DNA from: Ignavibacteriales bacterium
GTDB lineage: Bacteria > Bacteroidota > Ignavibacteria > UBA10030
Direction: 5' to 3'
Length of the DNA: 62,092 bases
Assembly (NCBI GenBank): GCA_016192345.1
Contig: JACPUH010000028.1
Span: forward strand, 1 to 62,092
Position numbers and translations under genes: made by a program. The notes beneath the pieces are model-generated. The model made no database searches. It was not told the origin of the DNA and saw only the letters and a list, made by a program, of their open reading frames with translations. Shown here one piece after another: positions 47,436 through 56,526 of this stretch (the first letter of the stretch is position 1; every line of letters starts with the position of its first letter).

Positions 47436-49973
47436 TTACGGGACCACTGATCCAGGAACGCCGAAGCTTCGGACCCCGATTCCCGGGGCGTTCACGGTAA
47501 TGGTCAACGTTACTGCCATTCCGATTATTCCACCGCCGTTGGAAACATCCGACACCCTCACCTGGTAATTTGTGACCCCAGAACCAGGGAACCTCACAAA
47601 CCCTGCATTCGGGACGGTGTAGGTCGGGAACTGCTCCGAAAAATCACCTCCCACCACAAACTTGATTCCTGCAACCGTGTTATCATAGGAAACACTTGCA
47701 TTCACGGTCGTGCCTGTCGGAAGGGGATTATTATTCCTGTCGCGGATGTCAAATAGTATCAACGCTGATGCCCCGCTTTGCGGTATTGTGAAGGTCGCGG
47801 GCAACCCCGTAAGACTCAAGGGCCCTCCGCACACCAACACCAACACGCTATCGGTAATCCACTTTCCACCCCGTCCCTGCGTTTGAGCATACACCCAATG
47901 ATATCCGGGCCCGAAGGCGGTATCATAAAAGGGGAGCGTCAACGGGCGAGGGTTCACAGTATATAATTCAGATACTGCAAATCCCCGCGAATTCGTGTAC
48001 GAGGCTCCATTGCCACTTCCCGTTTGTATGATACCGGCTTGCGTATGCCAGTACACTGCGGTGTTCACCGGGACCGGGTTGCTAAACGTATCACCAACCA
48101 CAACAGTGAACCCCGTTGTGTTGTTGAAGTCAAGCCCGGCAAAGGCAAAATTCGACGCAAGAAGTGTGAAATGGTTCTGATCCGGGAAACCGGCATGGAC
48201 CGTTATCCTGGTCGGTTGAGAAAGAATAACCGTTCCATTAGGGAGTTGAACTCTTGCCACAAGCTGCACAACACCAGCCTGTGTGCCGCTGGTGACATTT
48301 GCAGTGAACCTCCCGCGGTTGTCAGAGACCCCCGTGCTCGGGATGACTCGGGGGGCCGTGCCTCCCTGTACGAAGGAATTCGGGAAAAACGACACATTAA
48401 ATGTGGCGCTGACCCTCTTGGAGGTATCAATCGGAGTACCAAGCGAGTCCCGGACTTCGTAGGTGATAACGGAGTTCTCAACCGCCCCCACCCCGGCAAT
48501 GAAGATATCAGTGGCCGTGGGGCTACCGATAATGGCGATCTGGGCCGGTTCCCTGGCAGAGGGAGGAACGGTGATGACCGATGCTCCGGGCTTGACCGTG
48601 CCGAGGATGGATGCCTTTGCGTTCCCATTCTGGCTTGTTACTTCAATTGTGATGGTCACAGGGCCCGACGCCCCTCCCGCCGCTTTATCCCGCACGGTGA
48701 CAAAGAATGTAGTCCAGGCCGGGTTGTCGGTATCACCCAACGTCACGGAGTTGTCCCCGACAACCTCCAAATCGGAGGCGCCTGGTCCATTTGTCGTCAC
48801 GTTAATCGTCGTCCCGGCAGTCAACGGGTTCCCATTGGGATCCTGCACTTTGTAGGCAAAGGAATACTCGCTGCTGTCCGATATCTCGAATGTCGTCGTT
48901 GGAGCAATGATCCGGGTGGGTCCGGAGAAGACTATCGGGATCGTCCTCGAAATGCTGGCACCACTATCACCGACGGTACGCGCGGTCACGACGGCAATTC
49001 CATTGGTCGGACGCGGGTTCCCGGAGATCAGCTCCACGCTCGCAATTCCATCAACACTGGTGGCGGCCGAGGCCTGGATGATTCCGCCGGTTGTCGTAAA
49101 GTATACTGCGGTTCCCTCCTGAACGGGGTTCCCCTGGTTGTCACCGACCACGACGTTGATCCTGGCCCTGAGGTTATCAAAGACCCCGCCGGCGATGTTG
49201 GCAACTTCGCGGCTGATGGAGAACCGGCTATCCACCGGCAATCCACCGGATATGGTAAGTCTGACGGGGCTGGACTTGATGAGTTTGCCTGCCGCAATGG
49301 TGGCAGAAGCATACACCTGGAGCACGCCGGCCTTCGTTCCGCTTGTCACACGCGTTGACACGAGTCCGGTCAGAGCGTCGCTTTCGCCTTCCACCGGGAA
49401 GATATATTCCCCGCCACCGGGCCCGCCCAGGATGGTGAATTGCACCTTCAATTTATTGGCGCCTCCGACGGGGATTCCCAGCGAGTCACGAACTTCGAAA
49501 GTCAACACAGACGTTTCATTATTCCCTGCTCCGCGAATACCGATGTTCTCTGCGGAGGTTCCCACCAACACGATGTTGGCAGGTTTCCCTGAGGAGAGTC
49601 CACCGACCGGACTTGTGCTGTCGGCCTTCACCTTGAGGACAATCGTAGTGTCGCGACCGGGGGACAGTGACACGCTTACCGTGTCATTTTTGAACCCGCC
49701 GGCGCTCCCGACGATTTTGGTCGCGTACGCCGACGTAAGCCGGTAGTCGAGCCGAAATGATCCATCGGCGTTGGACGTGTCGCGCACCTGTCCCGCCAGA
49801 TCGAACACCAGCGCGTTGGCAACCGGACTCAGATTGTCGCTTCGGAGAACAGAGCCGTTCACCTTCGTTTCAAGCCCCTGCTCATCTCCTTCAATCGGCT
49901 CGGTCGGGTTCTGGCACGACGAGAATATCATGCCGGCGACCATTCCCCATAACACAACCTTCCGTAGATTCAT
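47436..49973 (-). CDS. Ig-like repeat surface lipoprotein
   Basis: 845 residues from the ATG at 49973 (GGAG site). The lipoprotein signal MNLRKVVLWGMVAGMIFSSC is lipidated at Cys20. An early carboxypeptidase-regulatory-like unit (SVLRSDNLSPVANALVFDLAG) is followed by tandem Ig-like (Big-1-like) domains: FEVRDSLGIPVGGANKL and YEVRDSLGTPIDTSKR begin two related ~200-residue halves, each later with VVVGDxxxNPVxxxTAVYxxT. It has no enzymatic motif. It probably projects from the outer membrane as an adhesin or scaffold. It is the last gene of the secretin-containing block, and direct repeats flank it. Confidence 0.8.
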   Translation of the reverse strand: MNLRKVVLWGMVAGMIFSSCQNPTEPIEGDEQGLETKVNGSVLRSDNLSPVANALVFDLAGQVRDTSNADGSFRLDYRLTSAYATKIVGSAGGFKNDTVSVSLSPGRDTTIVLKVKADSTSPVGGLSSGKPANIVLVGTSAENIGIRGAGNNETSVLTFEVRDSLGIPVGGANKLKVQFTILGGPGGGEYIFPVEGESDALTGLVSTRVTSGTKAGVLQVYASATIAAGKLIKSSPVRLTISGGLPVDSRFSISREVANIAGGVFDNLRARINVVVGDNQGNPVQEGTAVYFTTTGGIIQASAATSVDGIASVELISGNPRPTNGIAVVTARTVGDSGASISRTIPIVFSGPTRIIAPTTTFEISDSSEYSFAYKVQDPNGNPLTAGTTINVTTNGPGASDLEVVGDNSVTLGDTDNPAWTTFFVTVRDKAAGGASGPVTITIEVTSQNGNAKASILGTVKPGASVITVPPSAREPAQIAIIGSPTATDIFIAGVGAVENSVITYEVRDSLGTPIDTSKRVSATFNVSFFPNSFVQGGTAPRVIPSTGVSDNRGRFTANVTSGTQAGVVQLVARVQLPNGTVILSQPTRITVHAGFPDQNHFTLLASNFAFAGLDFNNTTGFTVVVGDTFSNPVPVNTAVYWHTQAGIIQTGSGNGASYTNSRGFAVSELYTVNPRPLTLPFYDTAFGPGYHWVYAQTQGRGGKWITDSVLVLVCGGPLSLTGLPATFTIPQSGASALILFDIRDRNNNPLPTGTTVNASVSYDNTVAGIKFVVGGDFSEQFPTYTVPNAGFVRFPGSGVTNYQVRVSDVSNGGGIIGMAVTLTITVNAPGIGVRSFGVPGSVVP

Positions 49974-50025
49974 AACACGCTCCCCGTTATCTGTTGACAT
50001 TGGAGAATCCAATCTTGATCATCGG

Positions 50026-50070
50026 CTCGACTGAGCGACTCGACTGAACTCGTCGAAGTCTCGCCGAAGT
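50026..50070. repeat. Direct repeat, copy 2 (GACTGAGCTCGTCGAAGTCT family)
   Basis: CTCGACTGAGCGACTCGACT followed by GAACTCGTCGAAGTCTCGCC. It lies in the short interval between the secretin stop and the Ig-like lipoprotein start, in the same orientation as copy 1 at 47171-47227. Confidence 0.75.
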
Positions 50071-50072
50071 TG

Positions 50073-51305
50073 TTATTGTTTATTGGTTCGGCGCCGGTCG
50101 ATCTCCTGGCGCGCATCATCCAGACGACTCTTCATTTGATCTCCGGGTTGTCTCGTCATCGCCGCCCGCTCATCGATCGTTGGGACGAGCTCGGCCCGAA
50201 TCATCACCACCAGTTCTTTTCGGGTGACGCTGGACGCATCGTAGCCGAAGACATACCGAAGACCGAAGAACCACCAGGGAAGGTCTTTCAAGAGGGGGAT
50301 TCCTTCGCGGGTTGCGGATTCTTCGCTGATCACCAAACCACCGACATACGACTCCTCTCCATTCATTAACACCAACCGCGTCTTTGCATCGGTCTTATTG
50401 ATAATGGTGCTGACGGTCCCGGGCTGCACGTTACTCCGCTCCACCTTGATATCCAGGTCGATCAGAGGTGTCGCTCCGTACATATAGACTCTCGGGGTCA
50501 CTTCAAGAATGGTACCCGTGCTGTAGAATTTATCGATCACGTTCCCCGAAAAATCCCTTTCCTTCACCGAAAAGTCGGCACCGATCTGCACCCTTCCCTG
50601 CACGCCGGACCGGACGGTCACCTGGGGGCGCGCGATAATTTCGCCGAGTTGTTCCGATTCAAAAATCCGAAGCGCGGCATCCACATCGACAGCGAGCTTA
50701 TTGGAAGTGGGGTTGACCTCGACCGCGAAGATATTCGTCGCCACCCGATCCGCACCGGTGAATTCGATCCCGAGATTCAGGTCGCGACCCCGGAAGATGT
50801 TGAAGCTGATGCCGCTTTCGTTCAACTTGCCTTTATCGATTTCCAGGAAGATCGCGGAGATCGTGATCTCGCGTGTTTTCGCGAGAATCGCTCCCGAGTC
50901 GACCCGCGCCGTCGTCGGGGCGCCGGGCGTTGTCGGACCTCCCGAGCCCACCCCGGTGACCTGGATATAATCGGCCACCTCGGTATACCACATCCCGTTC
51001 GTCCGCAGGATCAATTCGAACGCATCCCTCCAGTACATCGATTCGATATTCACGCTGATGGCGATCGTCAACGGCGAAGGATCGATGATGGGTTTCTTCA
51101 AAAATTTCTTCGACATGTCATTCAGGAGCTCAAGCGCCTGTTTGTAGGGCACGTCGGAGCGGAACGAGACGAGCTCATCCTGCCCCACGACATCTTTCCC
51201 GCGCGCAGCGCGTCGGATACGCTGCTCTTCAGGGGTCTGGGCCGGTGCCAGCCCGTACAGAAGAAGGCAGGTGAAGGCGATGGCAATCTGCAATCGTTTG
51301 GTCAT
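50073..51305 (-). CDS. Type II/IV secretion secretin (PilQ/GspD-like), short form
   Basis: 410 residues. A signal peptide (MTKRLQIAIAFTCLLLYGLA) is followed by an STN-like N domain (about 55-115: LTIAISVNIESMYWRDAFELIL) and a secretin C-domain (about 150-390; e.g. ARPQVTVRSGVQGRVQIGAD, LEVTPRVY, GLVISEESATREGIPLLKDLP). PilQ and GspD are usually 600-700 residues with several N domains; only one is seen here. It forms the outer-membrane gate for a pilus or secreted protein. It lies immediately downstream of the PilO-PilP fusion. Confidence 0.88.
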   Translation of the reverse strand: MTKRLQIAIAFTCLLLYGLAPAQTPEEQRIRRAARGKDVVGQDELVSFRSDVPYKQALELLNDMSKKFLKKPIIDPSPLTIAISVNIESMYWRDAFELILRTNGMWYTEVADYIQVTGVGSGGPTTPGAPTTARVDSGAILAKTREITISAIFLEIDKGKLNESGISFNIFRGRDLNLGIEFTGADRVATNIFAVEVNPTSNKLAVDVDAALRIFESEQLGEIIARPQVTVRSGVQGRVQIGADFSVKERDFSGNVIDKFYSTGTILEVTPRVYMYGATPLIDLDIKVERSNVQPGTVSTIINKTDAKTRLVLMNGEESYVGGLVISEESATREGIPLLKDLPWWFFGLRYVFGYDASSVTRKELVVMIRAELVPTIDERAAMTRQPGDQMKSRLDDARQEIDRRRTNKQ

Positions 51306-51314
51306 ACGTTCCTC

Positions 51315-52226
51315 TTATCGGTTCTTTTGGACTTTGTCAAACGCAATTTTCTTCACGAGCTTTCGAATGATCCCACCCTCATTCAGAGTGAATTCAACCT
51401 TGCTTTCAGCCGGGCTGATCCTGCTGACGTACCCGTTCCACACTTTGTCACCCAGGTGCAACACGTGGAGTTCCTCCCCATCCATGGCAAAGACCTTCCC
51501 CGGCAGGATGGCCTTGACTTCCACATTTTCCGGATTGATTTCGCCCTCCGGGGCCGCCTTCGGCACCACGGAAAGAACGAGAGGATTGAAAGGATCGGCC
51601 GGAGACGGAACGACCGGCAGTGACTTCGCTGCAAGTGACGTACTCAGTTCCGGGATCTTGGTGAAGTAGGCATGAAGTTCCATCGAGAACGCTATCCATT
51701 TTCGGGTATCCGTCCCTCCATCCAGAACCGCTTCCCTGTTGTCAAACGTGATATGATTGACCTTGTAGAGCCGATTCCCGTTCTCAAGGAAATAGATGAA
51801 CTTGTACAGATTTTCAAACTCCCCCTCCCCGTCCAGCAATTCATACATATTGTAACCATAATCCCCGATCGTTTTTGACCCCTTGTATCTCATGTTGAAG
51901 CGGATGAATCCGTTTTGCTGGGTAAACCCCGCCTCGTCGATCCCGCGGCTCATATAGGCGTACGTCTGGGATGAAATATCGAAAGGGGGGATCTCCTTGC
52001 TTCGTGAGTCATACCGCCGGCGCGTATCGACAAGGAGGTTCGTCAGGTCTTCCACCTGGCGGACCGTGTTCGGAAAATCGACCAGTTCACGGTCGATCCT
52101 ATCGATCTCGGTCTGAGCGGCAGAGAGTTGTTGGGGCTGGTAGTACATCCAGTAAAATCCGCCACCCCCCGCGATCAAAACGAAGAGGACGGCAAGCACG
52201 ATGGTATTTCTCAGTTTAAACGACAT
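51315..52226 (-). CDS. PilO-like protein with C-terminal PilP-like domain (apparent fusion)
   Basis: 303 residues. A short cytoplasmic N-terminus, one membrane helix (8-28) and a coiled-coil segment (LSAAQTEIDRIDRELVDFPN) lead to a ferredoxin-like PilO domain (FENLYKFIYFLENGNRLYKV). After a proline-rich linker (about 180-215) comes a beta-rich C-terminal segment (LHLGDKVWNGYVSRISPAES then KVEFTLNEGG), matching the PilP C-terminal fold that contacts the secretin. Separate PilO and PilP genes are the rule; here they appear as one. It is flanked by pilMN and the secretin gene. The domain call is based on pattern and order, not on a search. Confidence 0.7.
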   Translation of the reverse strand: MSFKLRNTIVLAVLFVLIAGGGGFYWMYYQPQQLSAAQTEIDRIDRELVDFPNTVRQVEDLTNLLVDTRRRYDSRSKEIPPFDISSQTYAYMSRGIDEAGFTQQNGFIRFNMRYKGSKTIGDYGYNMYELLDGEGEFENLYKFIYFLENGNRLYKVNHITFDNREAVLDGGTDTRKWIAFSMELHAYFTKIPELSTSLAAKSLPVVPSPADPFNPLVLSVVPKAAPEGEINPENVEVKAILPGKVFAMDGEELHVLHLGDKVWNGYVSRISPAESKVEFTLNEGGIIRKLVKKIAFDKVQKNR

Positions 52227-52241
52227 AGCGTCTACTCGCCT

Positions 52242-53831
52242 TTAGCGTTTAATGGAAATCGGTGGATCGCTTTTGTCTATCTGTTCGACGATCAGATCAA
52301 AATCATAGATGATCTTGTCACGAATAACGGTAGTGCGGACTTCACGTAACAACGCTTTCTCGAAAAGGCTTGCCATGCGCGAGATGCGCGTCCGGTAAAT
52401 TGACTTCCCGCTGATTTTCAGCGCGCCGGCCTGCTGCTGGTCGGGTTCGATCTTGTAGATCCACATCGAGTTCAGGTCCTCGACGCTGTTGGCCAGGTAA
52501 TGAAGGATGCGGCTCCACCGGTCACTACCCGGAGCAATCGAGTCGTACACCGAAGCGGCCTTCGCGTAGCGGTTGATATCCTGCTGAAGAGCCGCCTGGC
52601 GCGCGCGCAGGAGTTCCAGATCGGAAAGCTCGGCCTGTTTTCTCGTCAGGATATCCTTCGCCCGCCGGATTTCTGTGTTCCTGGTTTCGATCGAGGTTGA
52701 GAAAAAGACAATGGACGCAACGACAAGCACGGCCATCAGCCAACCATGCCATGCCAGCTTGAAGGCTTTTTGACCTTCGGTGATGGAGAGGGGACAGAGG
52801 TTGACGTTGAGGAAGTTGGCATGCTTCGGGAGAAGGGCGCGCCATGCTGTCGCGATCGGGATGGCATACTCCGAGACCGCCTCACCGACAACCCCTTCGA
52901 ACATGCTCAGGTCGAGTTCCGGCGCCTGCAGGTACTCCACCGTGGCACTCGAGAACTGGGGCGCGAGCGACTCGCGCAGGTTGACCTTGTGGCTTTCACC
53001 GCAGAGAATGATCCTGTCGATCCGCGTGAGGGCCACGTTGTCCTGCTCGAGGAGGATGCGGCTGTAGATCGTATTCTCGATGTTCGAGGAGCCGTACCCT
53101 TCGCTGATGATCGGTGCGAAGTGAAGGTAATTCTTCCCCTGCATAAAGATCAGCCGGCTGAAATCGTTCCCCACGTAGGCGATTACCGAAACCTCCTCAT
53201 CCTGCACTTCGTAGGAGGAACGGACAACGTTCAGGAGAGCGACATCAGCGCTGTCGATGATCTCGATGTTCGGGATCCTGTTCCCGATGAACGGTTTCAC
53301 CTCATTCAGAAGCTCCCACACATGAAGTCCATCCTCACGAATGATGGTCAGCATCCCTCCTGCGGCCGTGGGAACGAAATCGAGCGAATCGACCGAGGGG
53401 GGGGTAGAGCGCATGGCGGAAAGCTCCTGGGCAACGTGCTTCTTGAGCTTGCCACCTTTCAAACCAAAATTGCCCTCAAATTCCTGGTAGGTAACTGCCG
53501 GCTCGCTGAGAGCATAGGACAGCGTATATTTCGCGGACGGCAGGTCGGTGAGGAGACTCAGCAGAACGGAGGCATTATTTTGCTGCTCGGTCCCCATTTC
53601 CGGAGCGGGGGCAGCCTCTCCGAACGCGTCCCCGGCGGGCGTTTCCTCAAACCCTCCCCCTGCTTCCTGTGCGGCAGCCTCTTTTTCTTCGAATTTTTGA
53701 ACAAGAGCGAGGGTCTTATAGTCACGAAGGGTAACTTTGCTGCCTTTAACCGAGAGCTGGACAAACTTCAGCTCAAGGCCGTCGACGAAGAGCCCAACGG
53801 CGGTTTTGCCTTGTCCGGGTTGATATGGCAT
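52242..53831 (-). CDS. PilM-PilN fusion protein
   Basis: 529 residues. Residues 1-350 resemble PilM, the actin-like cytoplasmic ring: VGLFVDGLELKFVQL at the start, then HVAQELSAM and VIAYVGNDFSRLIFMQG as phosphate-loop-like segments. The usual PilM nucleotide motifs are diverged. A membrane helix at about 363-382 (WHGWLMAVLVVASIVFF), a coiled coil and a PilN domain follow (SRILHYLANSVEDLNSMWIY, VIRDKIIYDFDLIVEQ). PilM normally binds a short N-terminal peptide of a separate PilN; fusion makes the partnership covalent. Confidence 0.75.
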   Translation of the reverse strand: MPYQPGQGKTAVGLFVDGLELKFVQLSVKGSKVTLRDYKTLALVQKFEEKEAAAQEAGGGFEETPAGDAFGEAAPAPEMGTEQQNNASVLLSLLTDLPSAKYTLSYALSEPAVTYQEFEGNFGLKGGKLKKHVAQELSAMRSTPPSVDSLDFVPTAAGGMLTIIREDGLHVWELLNEVKPFIGNRIPNIEIIDSADVALLNVVRSSYEVQDEEVSVIAYVGNDFSRLIFMQGKNYLHFAPIISEGYGSSNIENTIYSRILLEQDNVALTRIDRIILCGESHKVNLRESLAPQFSSATVEYLQAPELDLSMFEGVVGEAVSEYAIPIATAWRALLPKHANFLNVNLCPLSITEGQKAFKLAWHGWLMAVLVVASIVFFSTSIETRNTEIRRAKDILTRKQAELSDLELLRARQAALQQDINRYAKAASVYDSIAPGSDRWSRILHYLANSVEDLNSMWIYKIEPDQQQAGALKISGKSIYRTRISRMASLFEKALLREVRTTVIRDKIIYDFDLIVEQIDKSDPPISIKR

Positions 53832-53912
53832 CGCGAGCGAAGCCTTCAGTTGTGTGAGAGAGATGAGAGATTAGTGCTGCATCACCGGGACGGTGCAAGT
53901 ACCCGGGAACGA

Positions 53913-55229
53913 TCAGTTCTCCGTCGGAGAGACCTGCAACAATTGCTGCATACGGCGCTTATTATTGGCGTAATTGATCGCGTTTTCAAGAGAGATTTTT
54001 TTCTGAAGATACAGTCTCTTCAGATCCATCTCCATCGTCGTCATCCCCTGCTCACTCCCCTCCGAAATCATTTGGTAAATCTCACCCGTATTATTGTTCT
54101 TGATCGCAGCCCGCACCGAGGGGGTCCCGAGCATGATTTCCTTCGCCATAACGCGCTTCCCGTCAAGGCTTGGCACCAACTTCTGGGACATCACGCAACG
54201 GAGGGTGTCCGCAAGACGATTCCGCACCCGCTCCTGCTCCACCGGGGGAGTCTCACCGATGATCCTGTCGATGCTCTCAACGGCGGAAGCGGTGTGTAAT
54301 GTCGAATAGACTTTGTGACCGGAGTCGGTGATCTCAAGCGCCGTCAGGATGGTCTCCGGGTCACGCAACTCGCCGATCATGATGATATCCGGGTCCTGGC
54401 GCAAAGCCTGGACCGCTCCTTCCTTGAAGGAGAGCACATCCCTTCCCACTTCGCGGTGACGTATGATGCACCGGTCCGACTTGTGAACATACTCAATCGG
54501 CGATGCGATGATCACCATGTGGGCATCGACCGAGTGATTGTTGGCGTCAATAATGGCGTCGAGCGTGGAGCTTTTCCCGGAGCCGGTGATTCCCGTGACG
54601 AGGCATAACCCTTCCTTCGTTCCGGCCAGACTCAGCACCCGGGTGACATTTTGATGAAGCTCGAGCAGTTTATAAGGACGAACCGTATTGTTGATAGCCC
54701 GCATATTCAGAGCGAGCTGGTCCAGGTCGAAATAGGCATCTGCACGGAAGCGACGGAATTCCCCGTTCTCCATGTATAACATGTGCGAGAAATCGAGATT
54801 CCTGTTTTCGTAGAGATACGAGCGTTGCCTGTCCCCGATGACACTCTGAATCAGAAAATTTGTTTCGTCCGCCTGGAACTGCCCCAATCCCTTGTCCGGC
54901 TTCTTGGAACCAAAGACGCGATACCATACAAACCCCTGGGAACCATATCCCCCCATGTCAATGTCGGATGCATTGATCGTGAACATCTTGGAAAGGAAGG
55001 AATTCAAGAGCGTGCGAAGCTTTTCTTTATCCTGATCATCCAATCGACCAACAACGTCACCAATCATCATTTGTCGCTCAAGTCCCACAACGGTCATGGG
55101 TAATTGAGCCGCCAGATTCTTCAGCAACTTCTTAGCTTCCACCATGATAGGGGTTTCTTGAGGTGCAACCGGGGGAGCCGCAGGAGCGGAGGGTTTTGGA
55201 GCTGCTGGACTCGGAGTCGGCGTCGCCAT
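53913..55229 (-). CDS. pilT: PilT-like secretion ATPase
   Basis: 438 residues. A proline/alanine-rich N-terminus (about 1-28) is followed by an N-domain and the RecA-like ATPase: Walker A GITGSGKS at 213-220, the Asp box DAHMVIIASPIEYVH, Walker B DPDIIMIGELRDPETI, and the His box STLHTASAVESIDRII. Length and motifs resemble PilT, the retraction motor, rather than PilB, but retraction is not proven. It is the first gene of the block leading to PilMN, PilOP and the secretin, read from the promoter at 55316-55344. Confidence 0.85.
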   Translation of the reverse strand: MATPTPSPAAPKPSAPAAPPVAPQETPIMVEAKKLLKNLAAQLPMTVVGLERQMMIGDVVGRLDDQDKEKLRTLLNSFLSKMFTINASDIDMGGYGSQGFVWYRVFGSKKPDKGLGQFQADETNFLIQSVIGDRQRSYLYENRNLDFSHMLYMENGEFRRFRADAYFDLDQLALNMRAINNTVRPYKLLELHQNVTRVLSLAGTKEGLCLVTGITGSGKSSTLDAIIDANNHSVDAHMVIIASPIEYVHKSDRCIIRHREVGRDVLSFKEGAVQALRQDPDIIMIGELRDPETILTALEITDSGHKVYSTLHTASAVESIDRIIGETPPVEQERVRNRLADTLRCVMSQKLVPSLDGKRVMAKEIMLGTPSVRAAIKNNNTGEIYQMISEGSEQGMTTMEMDLKRLYLQKKISLENAINYANNKRRMQQLLQVSPTEN

Positions 55230-55315
55230 AACGAGAGTTTGAGCGTCTGTTTTAGGTTAACCTTATCTACAAAATCCTTTGGAAGTCCTTGTACAACGGG
55301 AAGAATAACGGTGTG

Positions 55316-55344
55316 ATTATAAGAAACTCCTTACCAAAATGCAA
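55316..55344 (-). promoter_or_regulatory. Promoter of the pilT-pilMN-pilOP-secretin block
   Basis: On the minus strand, TTGCAT (55339-55344), 17-base spacer, TATAAT (55316-55321), a consensus -10. Transcription would begin near 55309, about 80 bases before the pilT ATG. Confidence 0.7.
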
Positions 55345-55831
55345 CTGCCTTAAAGAAAAAAATTAAAACGCTCCCACTTCCCCTTAGTACACGCAAATTA
55401 ACGGCTTTTACACGAATTCGGGGTAGACCCGAGAGAGTTAGTGAAAAAAGACAGGAGACCGATTCCCGAAATGAGAACCAATACCTCACTATCTGTCTGG
55501 TGCGTATTGATTTGTTGGTTCTTTGGAGACTTTTCAATCTTTAACGAGTCTCCAATCGGAACATATGAGACATCCTCTTTGTCTGGATCGTCAAAGGAAA
55601 CTCCATATTGATCGATAAAAAACTGGCAGAGGTTTTGCTACACTATAACTGTCAGGAGACTCTGTTGAAAACTCTGAACATGCGACAGCGGGAAGACATC
55701 CCTCAAAACAGGCAGGTTCGAGGCATGCCTTTGGCAAGTTCGTTCCGATTCAACAAATGAAGGTAGAACATCCGGTCTTATGAGACTGTGATAGAGCGCA
55801 ATCGGTTTTGGTGTTGCACGTCAAGGTCTGC

Positions 55832-55860
55832 TTGACATTCAGAGTCGTTTTCGGTAGACT
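55832..55860 (+). promoter_or_regulatory. Promoter of the pilin-like gene trio
   Basis: TTGACA (55832-55837), 17-base spacer, TAGACT (55855-55860). The leader before the ATG at 55933 would be about 66 bases. Confidence 0.6.
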
Positions 55861-55932
55861 TGTGTCAACATTGGTTGAAGTCCGCACTGACCATTCATTG
55901 TAAACCTTACAAACAAGTAGAGCGAGAAACAT

Positions 55933-56514
55933 ATGAATAGCGGCCAGATGATGCTTGTGGTGGGCGCTTTTACGATGTTATCCATACTCGCATTGTCCTT
56001 TAACCGGACCATGTTTAACTCCATGACGCTCGGCCTCGAGATGGAGGCAACATTGAACGCTATCTCCATCGCCTCAAGCATGATGGACGAAATCATGTCG
56101 AAGGATTTTGATGAAGAAGTAACCGACGGGCGAAGAGCATATGAGTTCGCTGACGTTACACTCCCAGCTAATCTAGGACCCGATACCGGGGAGACCATTG
56201 TCGGAGTTGACAGTACGTACACCTTGTTGGGTATCTCTTTCGATTTCGCGTCAAAATTGACTTATGACGATATTGACGATTACCACGAGTATGAGCGACA
56301 GGTGCGAGATCCCAGGCTCGGGATTTTCACCGTTGTCGATTCGATCACGTATTGTGATGAGACGACCCCCTCGACCATCCTTACAAGCCGCACATTCTTT
56401 AAGCAGGTTACCGTTGCCGTCAGTCATCCGAATCTTCCGAAGGCCAATATGGAGGATACAGAATCCCTCCCCCTGATCATCAGGGACCTTGCTATCTACA
56501 GAAGATTCTTTTAA
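55933..56514 (+). CDS. Pilin-like protein without recognisable leader, 1
   Basis: 193 residues. A hydrophobic helix begins almost at once (about 6-23, MMLVVGAFTMLSILALSF), followed by an amphipathic stretch and a mixed, acidic, beta-rich domain, the shape of a type IV pilin or pseudopilin. There is no basic leader, no G/A|F/M processing site and no Glu at +5. It may be an uncleaved minor pilin-like subunit or another envelope protein. It is the first of three similarly built genes next to pilus assembly genes. I know no family for it. Confidence 0.6.
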   Translation: MNSGQMMLVVGAFTMLSILALSFNRTMFNSMTLGLEMEATLNAISIASSMMDEIMSKDFDEEVTDGRRAYEFADVTLPANLGPDTGETIVGVDSTYTLLGISFDFASKLTYDDIDDYHEYERQVRDPRLGIFTVVDSITYCDETTPSTILTSRTFFKQVTVAVSHPNLPKANMEDTESLPLIIRDLAIYRRFF

Positions 56515-56526
56515 CCGGAGGCAGGA

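Larger units (their letters stand above)
55230..55932. other. AT-rich regulatory interval between divergent pilus blocks
   Basis: No coding gene is recognised in about 700 bp. It holds divergent promoters at 55316-55344 (minus) and 55832-55860 (plus), and a hairpin with arms GGAGACT (55525-55531) and AGTCTCC (55546-55552). It is more AT-rich than the flanking genes, and the long plus-strand leader region is unexplained. Confidence 0.5.

Noticed and set aside
52746..54299. A 517-codon open frame on the plus strand
   Set aside because: It is antisense to pilMN and pilT, whose motifs are clear.
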